A stretch of DNA of 5,932 nucleotides from Methanobacteriota archaeon (GTDB lineage Archaea; Halobacteriota; Halobacteria; Halobacteriales; Halalkalicoccaceae), in contig JADFQH010000197.1 in NCBI GenBank assembly GCA_022561895.1, positions 1-5,932 of the forward strand. The letters run 5' to 3'. How positions within the stretch are numbered: the first letter of the stretch is position 1; each line of letters begins with the position of its first letter. The notes beneath the pieces were generated by a model that searched no databases, was not told where the DNA came from, and saw only the letters and a list, made by a program, of their open reading frames with translations. The position numbers were made by a program, and so were the translations under genes. Below, in pieces: positions 1 to 5,645 of the stretch.

Positions 1-744
1 CGACACGAGCCTTTTCCTGCCCGTCCAAGACAAGCCGCCTCGGGTCATTTCGGACGACGAAGAGTCTGCGATCCTGAATGCTGCTGACGACCTGTACGGG
101 CTGCGAATGTGGGCGTTCATCCATGTCGCTTCGAACGTCGGCGGCACTCGTAGTTCGATCCCCGTATCAGTGGTCGTCGCTTCGATCCGCTTGGGAACGG
201 TAGTTCCCTCCCCGTACTCGATACAGGCGGGATGGCCACGGAGCGCGGGCAGTGATTTCGCGGGGCTCGTCGTTTCGAATCCGGCGTGGAGATGTGACAC
301 CGCGCACGCGAGGCCTTCCGGTGTCGGCGGAATCGTGATGGTCGATTCGGGTCGGCGAAACGGGCTTCTGAAGCCGAGCGTGACCGACTGGCGATCCGCA
401 AAGGAGAGTTCGAGCGATCGTTGTGGCGAGCTAATCGTCGCCGGCCCGTCGAATCTGACTGCGGTCTCGATCGGTGCGGGAACGTCGATCAGATAGGCAT
501 CGGACGGAAGGTTCGTTCGTGTATCGCCGATTGCCGTGTGTGTGTTATCGCCCGAAAGGCTCGTGACCGTCGCGCGCGGCGTCCCGAATCCGAGCTTCGA
601 AACCTGACCGGAAACCGTCGTATCGACCGGGCGCGGGACCGTCCCGCCCGAGTAGAACTCGCCCCAATCAGGGGCCACTATCTCGACGGCGGCGCGTGTA
701 TCCGACACGCGTAACCCTGCCGTCGTCACCTCCCAGTCGATCAT
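1..744 (-). CDS. Uncharacterised haloarchaeal-type protein, 3' end not in window, possibly truncated
   Basis: A minus-strand frame starts at ATG 744-742 and stays open for 248 codons to the left edge. It begins MIDWEVTTAGLRVSDTRAAV, then EIVAPDWGEFYSGGTVPRPV. Residues 1-208 show alternating hydrophobic/polar beta-type strands, a TIPPTPEGLA segment near 137-146, an ALRGHPACIEYG segment near 167-178, and DTGIELRVPPTFEA near 193-206. I recall similar long, functionally unknown proteins in haloarchaea but cannot name a domain. There is no signal peptide or membrane segment. It is transcribed divergently from glyA; a TATTAT element about 30 nt upstream and the lack of a Shine-Dalgarno suit a leaderless start. 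Residues 209-248 (positions 120-1) turn basic and Ser/Arg-rich, with four AGG codons. This contrasts with the acidic earlier part and coincides with the plus-strand recombinase-like reading, so the gene may be cut or frameshifted there. Confidence 0.75.
   Translation of the reverse strand, partial: MIDWEVTTAGLRVSDTRAAVEIVAPDWGEFYSGGTVPRPVDTTVSGQVSKLGFGTPRATVTSLSGDNTHTAIGDTRTNLPSDAYLIDVPAPIETAVRFDGPATISSPQRSLELSFADRQSVTLGFRSPFRRPESTITIPPTPEGLACAVSHLHAGFETTSPAKSLPALRGHPACIEYGEGTTVPKRIEATTTDTGIELRVPPTFEATWMNAHIRSPYRSSAAFRIADSSSSEMTRGGLSWTGRKRLVS
2..160 (+). pseudogene. Possible tyrosine recombinase (phage integrase-type) fragment, open at left edge
   Basis: Read in the frame starting at base 2, this stretch gives an acidic peptide unlike the antisense shadows elsewhere. 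It has a PPRVISDDEESAILNAADD segment, then a hydrophobic helix (LYGLRMWAFIHVASNVGG) and TRSSI. This matches the entry to the catalytic domain of tyrosine recombinases: a loop with 'L(S/T)xEE', a helix ending in 'AAD', a helix rich in A, L and I, then G-x-R-x-x-(E)-(I/L) carrying the first catalytic arginine. That arginine would be CGT at 149-151. The usual Glu after the Arg is replaced by Ser. Beyond about 160 the frame stays open to 496 but reads as antisense of the minus-strand gene, with none of the later catalytic motifs (HxxR, Y). I therefore take it as a truncated 3' end at a junction, with the N-terminal part outside the window. The resemblance is by eye; an unusual antisense reading remains possible. 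Confidence 0.4.
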
Positions 745-771
745 GTTGCGACATAGATTGGTATCGCTGAT

Positions 772-779
772 AGATAATA
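772..779 (-). promoter_or_regulatory. TATA-like element of the left minus-strand gene
   Basis: The minus strand reads CTATTATCTA across 780-771, centred about 31 nt upstream of the ATG at 744. That spacing fits an archaeal TATA box driving a leaderless or nearly leaderless transcript. The position is seen directly; function is inferred. Confidence 0.5.
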
Positions 780-869
780 GGTCTGTCGGATGAGGATAAT
801 GCTCAGTTAAACGGATATACTGCCGGTTGCAAGCCGTTGTACGGACTCACTGGTACGATAGCGGATCCG

Positions 870-877
870 TATAAATA
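870..877. promoter_or_regulatory. Strong TATA-like box in the divergent intergenic region
   Basis: TATAAATA follows directly on the 8-bp palindrome CGGATCCG (862-869). It is the best match to an archaeal TATA box in the 745-984 spacer. Read on plus it would start a transcript near 900, giving glyA a leader of about 85 nt. Read on minus (TATTTATA) it would start near 845, about 100 nt upstream of the left gene. Direction cannot be decided from sequence. Confidence 0.35.
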
Positions 878-900
878 GTCAAACCGATAGTATACGTGCC

Positions 901-920
901 GAACGCTCGGGAACGCCCGG
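901..920 (+). repeat. Two-copy 10-bp tandem repeat upstream of glyA
   Basis: GAACGCTCGG is followed at once by GAACGCCCGG, with one mismatch. The 10-bp period places both copies on the same DNA face, as in a protein-binding site. The repeat lies between the strong TATAAATA box and the glyA-proximal TTTA box. Two copies are weak evidence and may be chance. Confidence 0.3.
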
Positions 921-954
921 TAGACGAGACGAGGCGACGGACGATATGAGGTAG

Positions 955-960
955 ACTTTA
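955..960 (+). promoter_or_regulatory. Probable proximal glyA TATA element
   Basis: ACTTTA ends 25 nt before the glyA ATG in an otherwise G/C-rich stretch. No Shine-Dalgarno (GGAGG-like) precedes the ATG, so a leaderless glyA mRNA from this box is the simplest reading. The element is a weak match to TTTATA. Confidence 0.4.
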
Positions 961-984
961 GCCCACCGTGGCGAATGCCCATCC

Positions 985-2235
985 ATGCAGTACGACACCG
1001 TCCGCGAAGTCGACCCCGAGATCGCAGACGCGCTCGAACGAGAAGTCGACCGCCAGCGCGAGGGCCTACAGATGATCGCAAGCGAGAATCACGTCTCGCG
1101 TGCGGTCATGGAGGCCCAGAGCAGCGCCCTGACCAACAAGTACGCGGAAGGCTATCCCGGAAAGCGATACTACGCAGGCTGCGAGCACGCCGACCGCGTC
1201 GAGGAGCTCGCCATCTCGCGCGCGAAAGAGCTCTGGGGCGCGGATCACGTCAACGTCCAGCCCCACAGCGGCTCGCAGGCGAACATGGGCGTCTATCTGG
1301 CCGTGCTCGATCCCAGCGATAAGATCCTCTCGCTCGATCTCACCCACGGCGGGCATCTTTCCCACGGGCATCCGGCGAACTTCGCCGGCCAGCTGTTCGA
1401 GGTCGAACAGTACGAGGTCGACCCCGAGACGGGCTATATCGATTACGAAGGGCTTGCCGCACAAGCAGACGAGTTCGACCCCGACATGATCGTCTCGGGC
1501 TACTCGGCGTACCCCCGAGAGGTTGAGTGGGAGCGCGTCCAAGAGGTTGCTGAGGACACGGGAGCCTACCACATGGCCGACATCGCCCATATCACGGGTC
1601 TCGTGGCGGCGGGCGTCCACGGCTCTCCGGTGGGGATCGCGGACTTCGTCACCGGCAGCACCCACAAAACCATTCGATCGGGTCGCGGCGGGATCATCAT
1701 GTGCGAGGAGGAGTACGCAGACGATATCGATTCGGCCGTCTTCCCCGGCGCGCAGGGCGGCCCGCTCATGCACAACGTCGCGGGCAAAGCCGTCGGATTC
1801 GAGGAAGCGCTCTCCTCCGAGTTCGAGGAGTACGCCACACGGGTCGTCGAGAACGCGAAAACGCTCGGGGAAGTGCTACAGGAACACGGCTTTTCGCTCG
1901 TTTCGGGCGGCACCGACACCCATCTGCTGCTCGTCGACCTGCGCGATTCCCATCCCGATACCACGGGCGGGGACGCAGAAGACGCCCTCGAAGACGCCGG
2001 GATCGTCTTGAACGCCAATACGGTGCCCGGCGAGACGCGAAGCGCCTTCAACCCCAGCGGCATTCGGGCCGGGACGCCCGCGATCACCACCCGCGGGTTC
2101 GGCGAGGAAGAGATGCAGAGCGTCGGCGACGCCATCGCCCGCGTCGTCGAGCACCACGACGACGAGACGGTCAGAAACGAAATCCGCGAGGAGATCCGCG
2201 CGCTCTGTGACGCACACCCGCTGTACGACGAGTAA
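985..2235 (+). CDS. glyA: Serine hydroxymethyltransferase
   Basis: Cytoplasmic PLP enzyme that interconverts serine and glycine, transferring the one-carbon unit to a folate-type carrier and supplying purine, methionine and glycine synthesis. The 416-residue product is normal length. Family landmarks are in order: IASEN at 31-35, NKYAEGYPGKRYYAGCEHAD at 51-70 (bacterial enzymes usually have GGCEYVD), HSGSQAN at 94-100, SAYPR at 174-178, and ADIAHITGLVAAG at 198-210, whose Asp199 and His202 contact the PLP ring. The Schiff-base lysine is Lys228 in TGSTHKT, followed by a G-R-G-G turn. SGIRAGTPAITTRG at 358-371 carries the substrate-carboxylate arginine Arg361. All key residues are present, so it should be active. 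The start gives a compact N-terminus, and TTTA at 957-960 supports leaderless initiation. No folD or other folate gene adjoins it here. The next gene follows after 44 bp and appears to have its own promoter. Confidence 0.98.
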   Translation: MQYDTVREVDPEIADALEREVDRQREGLQMIASENHVSRAVMEAQSSALTNKYAEGYPGKRYYAGCEHADRVEELAISRAKELWGADHVNVQPHSGSQANMGVYLAVLDPSDKILSLDLTHGGHLSHGHPANFAGQLFEVEQYEVDPETGYIDYEGLAAQADEFDPDMIVSGYSAYPREVEWERVQEVAEDTGAYHMADIAHITGLVAAGVHGSPVGIADFVTGSTHKTIRSGRGGIIMCEEEYADDIDSAVFPGAQGGPLMHNVAGKAVGFEEALSSEFEEYATRVVENAKTLGEVLQEHGFSLVSGGTDTHLLLVDLRDSHPDTTGGDAEDALEDAGIVLNANTVPGETRSAFNPSGIRAGTPAITTRGFGEEEMQSVGDAIARVVEHHDDETVRNEIREEIRALCDAHPLYDE

Positions 2236-2249
2236 GGTCACCGCGCGGG

Positions 2250-2256
2250 CTTATCG
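2250..2256 (+). promoter_or_regulatory. TATA-like element of the DUF5519-type gene
   Basis: CTTATCG sits in the 44-bp gap after glyA, about 27 nt before the ATG at 2280, with no Shine-Dalgarno in between. This supports the ATG at 2280 over the in-frame ATG at 2313 and suggests the gene can be transcribed apart from glyA. Confidence 0.4.
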
Positions 2257-2279
2257 TTTCTCGCGGCGTAGTATGCGGT

Positions 2280-2720
2280 ATGGCAACGACCAGTACGACC
2301 GCCACGACCGGTATGCGGATCGTCGAGAGCGTCTCCGGGTGGCCCAGCGTCGAGAGCGAGCCGCACCGCTTTGGCGCGACGGCGTTCGTAGTTGAGAATC
2401 GGGAGATCGGCCACCTCCACGACGGGCGGGTGCTCGACATCAATCTCCCGAAGCGGGTGAAAGACTGCCTGCTTGCGGACGGACATACTGACGAACACCG
2501 TTTCGCCGGCGGCGGCTGGACGACCTATCGAATTGATCCTAACGAGGAGATCGATCACGCCCTGTGGCTGTGTCGGCTCTCATATCTCTACACCCTCCTG
2601 ACGATGCGTCGCAAGCCAGTAGGGAGGGCGATCCTCGCGGATCTCGATCTCGATGCGGAACTGGAGCAGCTCGACCCCGACCCGGAGATCCGGGCGATCT
2701 TCGACCGGATGCGTAGCTGA
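2280..2720 (+). CDS. Luciferase-domain (DUF5519-type) protein
   Basis: A 146-residue soluble protein. Residues about 13-110 carry the features I associate with the DUF5519 'luciferase' domain: VSGWPSVESEPHRFG, then AFVVENREIGHLHDGRVLDI, LPKRVKDCLLADG, a GGWTTYRI strand, and a C-terminal helix HALWLCRLSYLYTLL. The conserved REIGHLH and the 'HALWLxRLSY' ending are the strongest signs. The domain name comes from distant resemblance to luciferase and does not show light emission; its substrate and reaction are unknown to me. An acidic tail (residues 111-146) follows. The first 11 residues are low-complexity Thr/Ala, so translation could instead begin at Met12, but the TATA-like CTTATC about 27 nt upstream favours the longer form. 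It is co-directional with glyA and converges on the next gene with a 42-bp gap. A functional link with glyA is not evident. Confidence 0.88.
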   Translation: MATTSTTATTGMRIVESVSGWPSVESEPHRFGATAFVVENREIGHLHDGRVLDINLPKRVKDCLLADGHTDEHRFAGGGWTTYRIDPNEEIDHALWLCRLSYLYTLLTMRRKPVGRAILADLDLDAELEQLDPDPEIRAIFDRMRS

Positions 2721-2762
2721 GAACTAGCCGGTGGAGGAGCTCATGCGACAGAAAAGAGTGCC

Positions 2763-3185
2763 TTAGCGTTCCTCAATGGCGGTTTCTAGCCGTTCGAGAC
2801 ACTCCCAGAGGATCCCGACTGGTGTTTCGTGGGAGAACCGGACCGATTCCCGTGTCGGCGCTTCGTCCCCATCACGCCACTGAAAGTGTGCCGGGCCGAG
2901 TTCGGGGTGGTCGTCGTCCTGATGCCAGCCACAGTCGAACCCGGTCGCGGGATCGGAGTAATGGATCCGAAACCAGTCGTCACCGTCTTTTGGATGCCAC
3001 CGGACATCGAGCGTCGCCGTTCGTGATCGCTCGCCGCTATCGAACCGGATCGGGTCGAGTTCGACTTCGAGGTTCCGTGCTGAGATTGCGGAGGGACGAA
3101 ACCGAACCTGTGTAACGACCGGATGGTGCTGTAGCTCCTCCTTGAGCCGCGAGAGGATCGCGTCGCGCTCTCGACTGTCGGACAT
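2763..3185 (-). CDS. TumE-like small protein, putative toxin-antitoxin partner
   Basis: A 140-residue acidic protein with no membrane segment. Residues 1-20 form a charged helix. A beta-rich core follows: VTQVRFRP, LEVELDPIRF, a strand TLDVRW, then WFRIHYSDPATGFDCGWHQD, DDHPELGPAHFQW, and a C-terminal helix VGILWECLERLETAIEER. The order (RW strand, F-x-I/L-H-Y, aromatic-rich D/H turn, P-x-H-F, final amphipathic helix) resembles the TumE/DUF6516-type proteins that pair with HTH genes in haloarchaea. This is recalled resemblance at moderate confidence. Its ATG follows the stop of the upstream winged-helix gene with no intervening base (TAGATG). A GGTG Shine-Dalgarno-like core lies 9 nt before the ATG inside that gene, so translation is probably coupled. 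Toxicity and mechanism cannot be judged from sequence. It could instead be an effector or corepressor of the regulator. Confidence 0.82.
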   Translation of the reverse strand: MSDSRERDAILSRLKEELQHHPVVTQVRFRPSAISARNLEVELDPIRFDSGERSRTATLDVRWHPKDGDDWFRIHYSDPATGFDCGWHQDDDHPELGPAHFQWRDGDEAPTRESVRFSHETPVGILWECLERLETAIEER

Positions 3186-3692
3186 CTATGCCAGCACCGG
3201 AAACCGCTCTCCCGTGAAACGATCGTAGAGTTCGATCGCATCCCTCACCAGTTCGATCCGGTGACGTGCGTGTTCCCAGTCGTTTGCGACTTCGCGACGC
3301 TCGCGTTCTGCTTTCGGATCGAGATCAGCGCTTGCGATCGTTGCTCGAAGTTCGTCGGGCGAATCCACGTCGTATTTCGATCTCCACTCCCGAATGTCGG
3401 CTTTGATCGCCGTGATCCCCTCCGCGAGTTCGTCCGTATCGTGGTTCTCGATTAGGTCGCGTAACTGCCTGAAGTATCGCGTAAGTTCGTCCGGGCGGTA
3501 CAGCACCGTCCCGCCGGATTCGACGCGTTCGAGTTCGTTCGTTTCGACGAGACGATCGAGATGTTTTCTCGCCGTGTTTCGGGACACGTCGGCTTCCTCC
3601 GCGATCCAGCCCGCCGTTCGCGGCTCGGAGATCGTCAACGCGACCGCACGAACGCGCGCTGCCCCGTCCCGCTGTTCCGTCCACGTCGACAT
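3186..3692 (-). CDS. Winged helix-turn-helix protein, probable autoregulator or antitoxin-like
   Basis: A 168-residue protein. Residues about 13-67 form a winged HTH: RVRAVALTISEPRTAGWIAE, then EADVSRNTARKHLDRLVETN as turn plus recognition helix, and the wing LERVESGGTVLYRPD. Residues 70-160 are largely helical and charged (RYFRQLRDLIENHDTDELAE, a second helix around 95-107, and ANDWEHARHRIELVRDAIEL), probably for dimerisation or partner binding. The arrangement matches haloarchaeal winged-helix proteins I recall as the DUF7342 group, often next to a small partner gene. The start is set by ATG 3692 with CTATTT about 29 nt upstream and no Shine-Dalgarno. It is first in a two-gene unit with the TumE-like gene. 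Three 10-bp repeats lie over and upstream of its promoter, consistent with autorepression, which is inferred. It lies 58 bp downstream of a different operon on the same strand. Confidence 0.9.
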   Translation of the reverse strand: MSTWTEQRDGAARVRAVALTISEPRTAGWIAEEADVSRNTARKHLDRLVETNELERVESGGTVLYRPDELTRYFRQLRDLIENHDTDELAEGITAIKADIREWRSKYDVDSPDELRATIASADLDPKAERERREVANDWEHARHRIELVRDAIELYDRFTGERFPVLA

Positions 3693-3716
3693 AGCTCTCG
3701 ATTTGGGCTACGAATG

Positions 3717-3725
3717 GAAATAGAT
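3717..3725 (-). promoter_or_regulatory. TATA-like element of the winged-helix/TumE-like operon
   Basis: The minus strand reads ATCTATTTCC, centred about 29 nt before the ATG at 3692. It overlaps the promoter-proximal copy of the 10-bp repeats, so a protein bound to the repeats would block TBP/TFB access. Confidence 0.5.
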
Positions 3726-3750
3726 TGCTACAGTTTGCAATAGTTTGCTA
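3721..3750 (-). repeat. Three 10-bp tandem repeats, probable operator
   Basis: On plus the three contiguous units are TAGATTGCTA, CAGTTTGCAA and TAGTTTGCTA, consensus TAGTTTGCTA, with two mismatches in each of the first two units. The period of one helical turn puts every copy on the same DNA face. They fill nearly all the 58-bp gap between two minus-strand genes, beginning right after the stop of the upstream gene and running into the TATA box of the winged-helix gene. This A/T-rich block stands out from its G/C-rich surroundings. The natural reading is a binding site for the winged-helix product. Confidence 0.65.
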
Positions 3751-4029
3751 TTAGCCGGCGTAGGAGCTCTCGCCGACGACCTCGACGAACTCGCCGTGTC
3801 CGACAGACTCGTCGGGCTGGAACTCCCTGACGGCGACCCGAACGCGCTTTCCGACGTGTTCCGGCTCCGTTCCGGAGACGTACAGTCGAGTATCGCCCAC
3901 GAGCGCGAGCGCGGCGTCCTCACCGGGATCGTACTCCGCGAGGAAGACGTTTATCTCCGTCCCCGGCTGTAGAGTCGGATGTGTCGTGCGAAGCGACCAG
4001 CCTTTGAGGTACTTGCTAAAAATGCTCAT
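3751..4029 (-). CDS. Small beta-rich protein translationally coupled to the NhaC-family antiporter
   Basis: A 92-residue acidic, soluble protein with no cysteine. After a basic N-terminus (MSIFSKYLKGWSLRT), residues 22-85 predict about five short beta strands: GTEINVFLAEY, AALALVG, DTRLYVSG, VGKRVRVAVREF and GEFVEVVG. The pattern of a strand pair, a 'gDTrLyV' strand, a 'vGkrVrV' strand and a final strand resembles an OB/TRAM-type barrel. I recall similar haloarchaeal proteins as the DUF7513 group, with unknown function. Its ATG overlaps the antiporter stop as ATGA, and GAGGTG lies 8 nt upstream, one of the few clear Shine-Dalgarno sequences in the window. It is therefore very probably made from the antiporter mRNA. 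The TRAM-like fold could mean RNA binding, but a role as antiporter accessory or as an unrelated hitchhiker is equally open. Confidence 0.85.
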   Translation of the reverse strand: MSIFSKYLKGWSLRTTHPTLQPGTEINVFLAEYDPGEDAALALVGDTRLYVSGTEPEHVGKRVRVAVREFQPDESVGHGEFVEVVGESSYAG

Positions 4030-5585
4030 ATCCGTGCCACCTCATCGCTTTCGCGGTCGATCAGGTACTCGCGGCCAAAGCCGGTGATCGCCGCCAGCAC
4101 GAATACTAGTACCAAGAGCCAGCCGTGGAAGACGAAGGGGACGACCTCGATCGGGTTGACGATCATCGCCGTCTCGAACCAGTCGTACTGGTTCGGGAGA
4201 TCCTGCATCGCCGCAAAGCCGACGAGCACGCCGCCCGACCACGGGAAGATGTAGCCAAGCGCCGCCGTCTGGGCGTCTAAGATGTTCGCTCTACGGTATC
4301 CATTGAGGTTGAATCGCTCGCCGATCTTCGAGATGTAGGGTCCGATAGCGACCTCGGCGGCCGTGTTGATGGTGATGATCGCGTTGATCAGTGCCGAGGA
4401 GCCGACCATCGTGAGTTCGGCGTTGCGAACGTTGGTCGCGAGGTTCTCGAGCGACCAGTCGAGGATCGCCTGAAACGCACCCCCTCGGATCATGATCTGG
4501 GCAGCGGCGATAATGAGCAAAACGAGAATCGAGAGCTCGAAAAAGCCCGACGCGCCTTCGAGGATGCTGCCGCCGACGCCGACGGCGTCGGGATCGTCGA
4601 CGATTTCGAGGATCGGCAATCCGGCAAGCGGCTCTGCGAACGGGGCGTCCGCGGGCGCGTTGAACGTGACGATATCGCCGATAGTCGTCAGTCCCAGAAG
4701 GAGGTTCGATGCGACCGCGACGACGATCCCCCACGAGATCGCCTCGACGATATGCCGGCCGGCGACCGCGGTGGCGATGACGACGCCCATCGAGGCGAGG
4801 TGGACGAGCCCGATCGGCTCGCTCTCGGCGACGAAGATCTCCTGGGCTTCGGCGGCGATGTCGAGCGCACCGCCGATCGTCCCGCCGACGAGGATGTAGC
4901 CGATCAGCGCCGGAATCGCCGCCGCGAGCGCGTACTTGAACCGGGAGGCGACGACCCCGCCGATATCCGAATCCTGCGTGACCGCGCTCACGATCGTGGT
5001 GTCCGAGACGGGCGCGAGGTTATCCCCGAAGATCGCCCCCGAGAGGATCGCGCCGAACATCAGGATCGGGTTCGCACCGAGGAGAACGCCCGCCGGGAAA
5101 AACAGCGTGACGAACGCGATCGTCGCGCCGTAGCCGGTGCCGATTCCCGTGGTGAAGAGCGCCGCGAGGACGAACGTCGCGGCGGGAAACAGCCCCGCGC
5201 CGATCCCGCCGACGTCCGCGAGCCAGACCAGTCCGCCGACGAACCCACCATCCTGCAGGAGTTCGGCGAACATCCCGGCCCAGATCCACGCGACGATGGC
5301 GGTCACCGCCACGGGCTGGGTCATCCCCTCGAAGATGGTGTTCGCATACGACTTCCAGTTGCCCTTGACGAAGAACATCCCGACGATCAGGCCGATCAGC
5401 ATCCCCGCGACGAGGCCCGTCTCGTCGGAAATTCTCCATAGAGCGGTCTGGGCGATCGCCCAGATGATGAAGAAGGCGATCGGGACCGCGCTCATTCCGC
5501 GCCCGCCGTAGAACTCGATTCTCAGTCCATCGTCTTCGTCACCGCCGAACCCACTCATGACCTCCGGGTCGCTTGATTCGCTCAT
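4026..5585 (-). CDS. nhaC: NhaC-family Na+/H+ antiporter
   Basis: An integral membrane secondary transporter of 519 residues, in the usual NhaC range, expected to exchange sodium for protons across the cytoplasmic membrane. A 30-residue acidic, soluble N-terminus precedes roughly 11-13 hydrophobic segments, starting at about 32-50, 56-73, 88-110, 133-165 and 168-188, with the last at 484-503. The family signature is at 182-197: SGAIFGDNLAPVSDTT, preceded by TGIGTGYGATIAFVTLFFPA in the fourth or fifth helix. This G-D-N-x-x-P-x-S-D-T-T stretch is the conserved NhaC core, with Asp188 and Asp195 as candidate ion-binding residues. A second conserved part is INAIITINTAAEVAIGPYIS near 400-419, followed by YRRANILDAQTAALGYIFPWSGG at 430-452. 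Charged residues dominate the predicted cytoplasmic tails. The gene heads a unit with the coupled 92-codon gene. A TTTATC box about 45 nt upstream implies a short leader. Ion specificity (Na+ versus Li+ or organic acids, as in NhaC relatives) cannot be fixed from sequence. Confidence 0.93.
   Translation of the reverse strand: MSESSDPEVMSGFGGDEDDGLRIEFYGGRGMSAVPIAFFIIWAIAQTALWRISDETGLVAGMLIGLIVGMFFVKGNWKSYANTIFEGMTQPVAVTAIVAWIWAGMFAELLQDGGFVGGLVWLADVGGIGAGLFPAATFVLAALFTTGIGTGYGATIAFVTLFFPAGVLLGANPILMFGAILSGAIFGDNLAPVSDTTIVSAVTQDSDIGGVVASRFKYALAAAIPALIGYILVGGTIGGALDIAAEAQEIFVAESEPIGLVHLASMGVVIATAVAGRHIVEAISWGIVVAVASNLLLGLTTIGDIVTFNAPADAPFAEPLAGLPILEIVDDPDAVGVGGSILEGASGFFELSILVLLIIAAAQIMIRGGAFQAILDWSLENLATNVRNAELTMVGSSALINAIITINTAAEVAIGPYISKIGERFNLNGYRRANILDAQTAALGYIFPWSGGVLVGFAAMQDLPNQYDWFETAMIVNPIEVVPFVFHGWLLVLVFVLAAITGFGREYLIDRESDEVARI
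4038..4043 (-). promoter_or_regulatory. Shine-Dalgarno site of the coupled small gene
   Basis: GAGGTG on the minus strand lies within the last antiporter codons, 8 nt before the ATG at 4029. It matches the haloarchaeal anti-SD core and fixes this start, as an internal gene of an mRNA needs a ribosome-binding site. Confidence 0.65.
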
Positions 5586-5627
5586 CTCGGATTCATCTCA
5601 TTCGTTTCATGGCTCAGAAGCGGCAGT

Positions 5628-5634
5628 GATAAAT
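5628..5634 (-). promoter_or_regulatory. TATA-like element of the antiporter operon
   Basis: The minus strand reads ACATTTATCAC around 5637-5627, a good archaeal TATA match (ATTTATC). It lies about 45 nt before the ATG at 5585, implying a leader near 20 nt. An 18-bp inverted repeat begins about 12 bp further upstream. Confidence 0.5.
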
Positions 5635-5645
5635 GTAGCGTCTAG

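Noticed and set aside
421..714. Plus-strand 97-codon frame opposite the left gene
   Set aside because: Arg-rich and non-acidic. The minus frame over the same bases is open throughout with haloarchaeal composition.
803..1081. Minus-strand 92-codon frame spanning the glyA start
   Set aside because: It runs across the divergent promoter region and into glyA, is Arg/Tyr/Ser rich, and has no start-site support.
1066..1773. Long minus-strand open frame (235 codons) opposite glyA
   Set aside because: It is antisense to a gene with complete family motifs, its composition is unlike the acidic neighbours, and it has no recognisable domain. Strong third-position G/C bias creates such open shadows.
2721..2762. 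Terminator in the 42-bp convergent gap
   Set aside because: It contains only a short A-run (GAAAAG) and no convincing hairpin or T-tract on either strand.
3721..3750. Short repeats as a CRISPR array
   Set aside because: Units are 10 bp and contiguous, with no spacers and no cas genes nearby.
4752..5441. Plus-strand 229-codon open frame rich in Asp, Glu and Arg opposite the antiporter
   Set aside because: Its charged, low-complexity composition is the complement of hydrophobic membrane-segment codons in the true antiporter gene.
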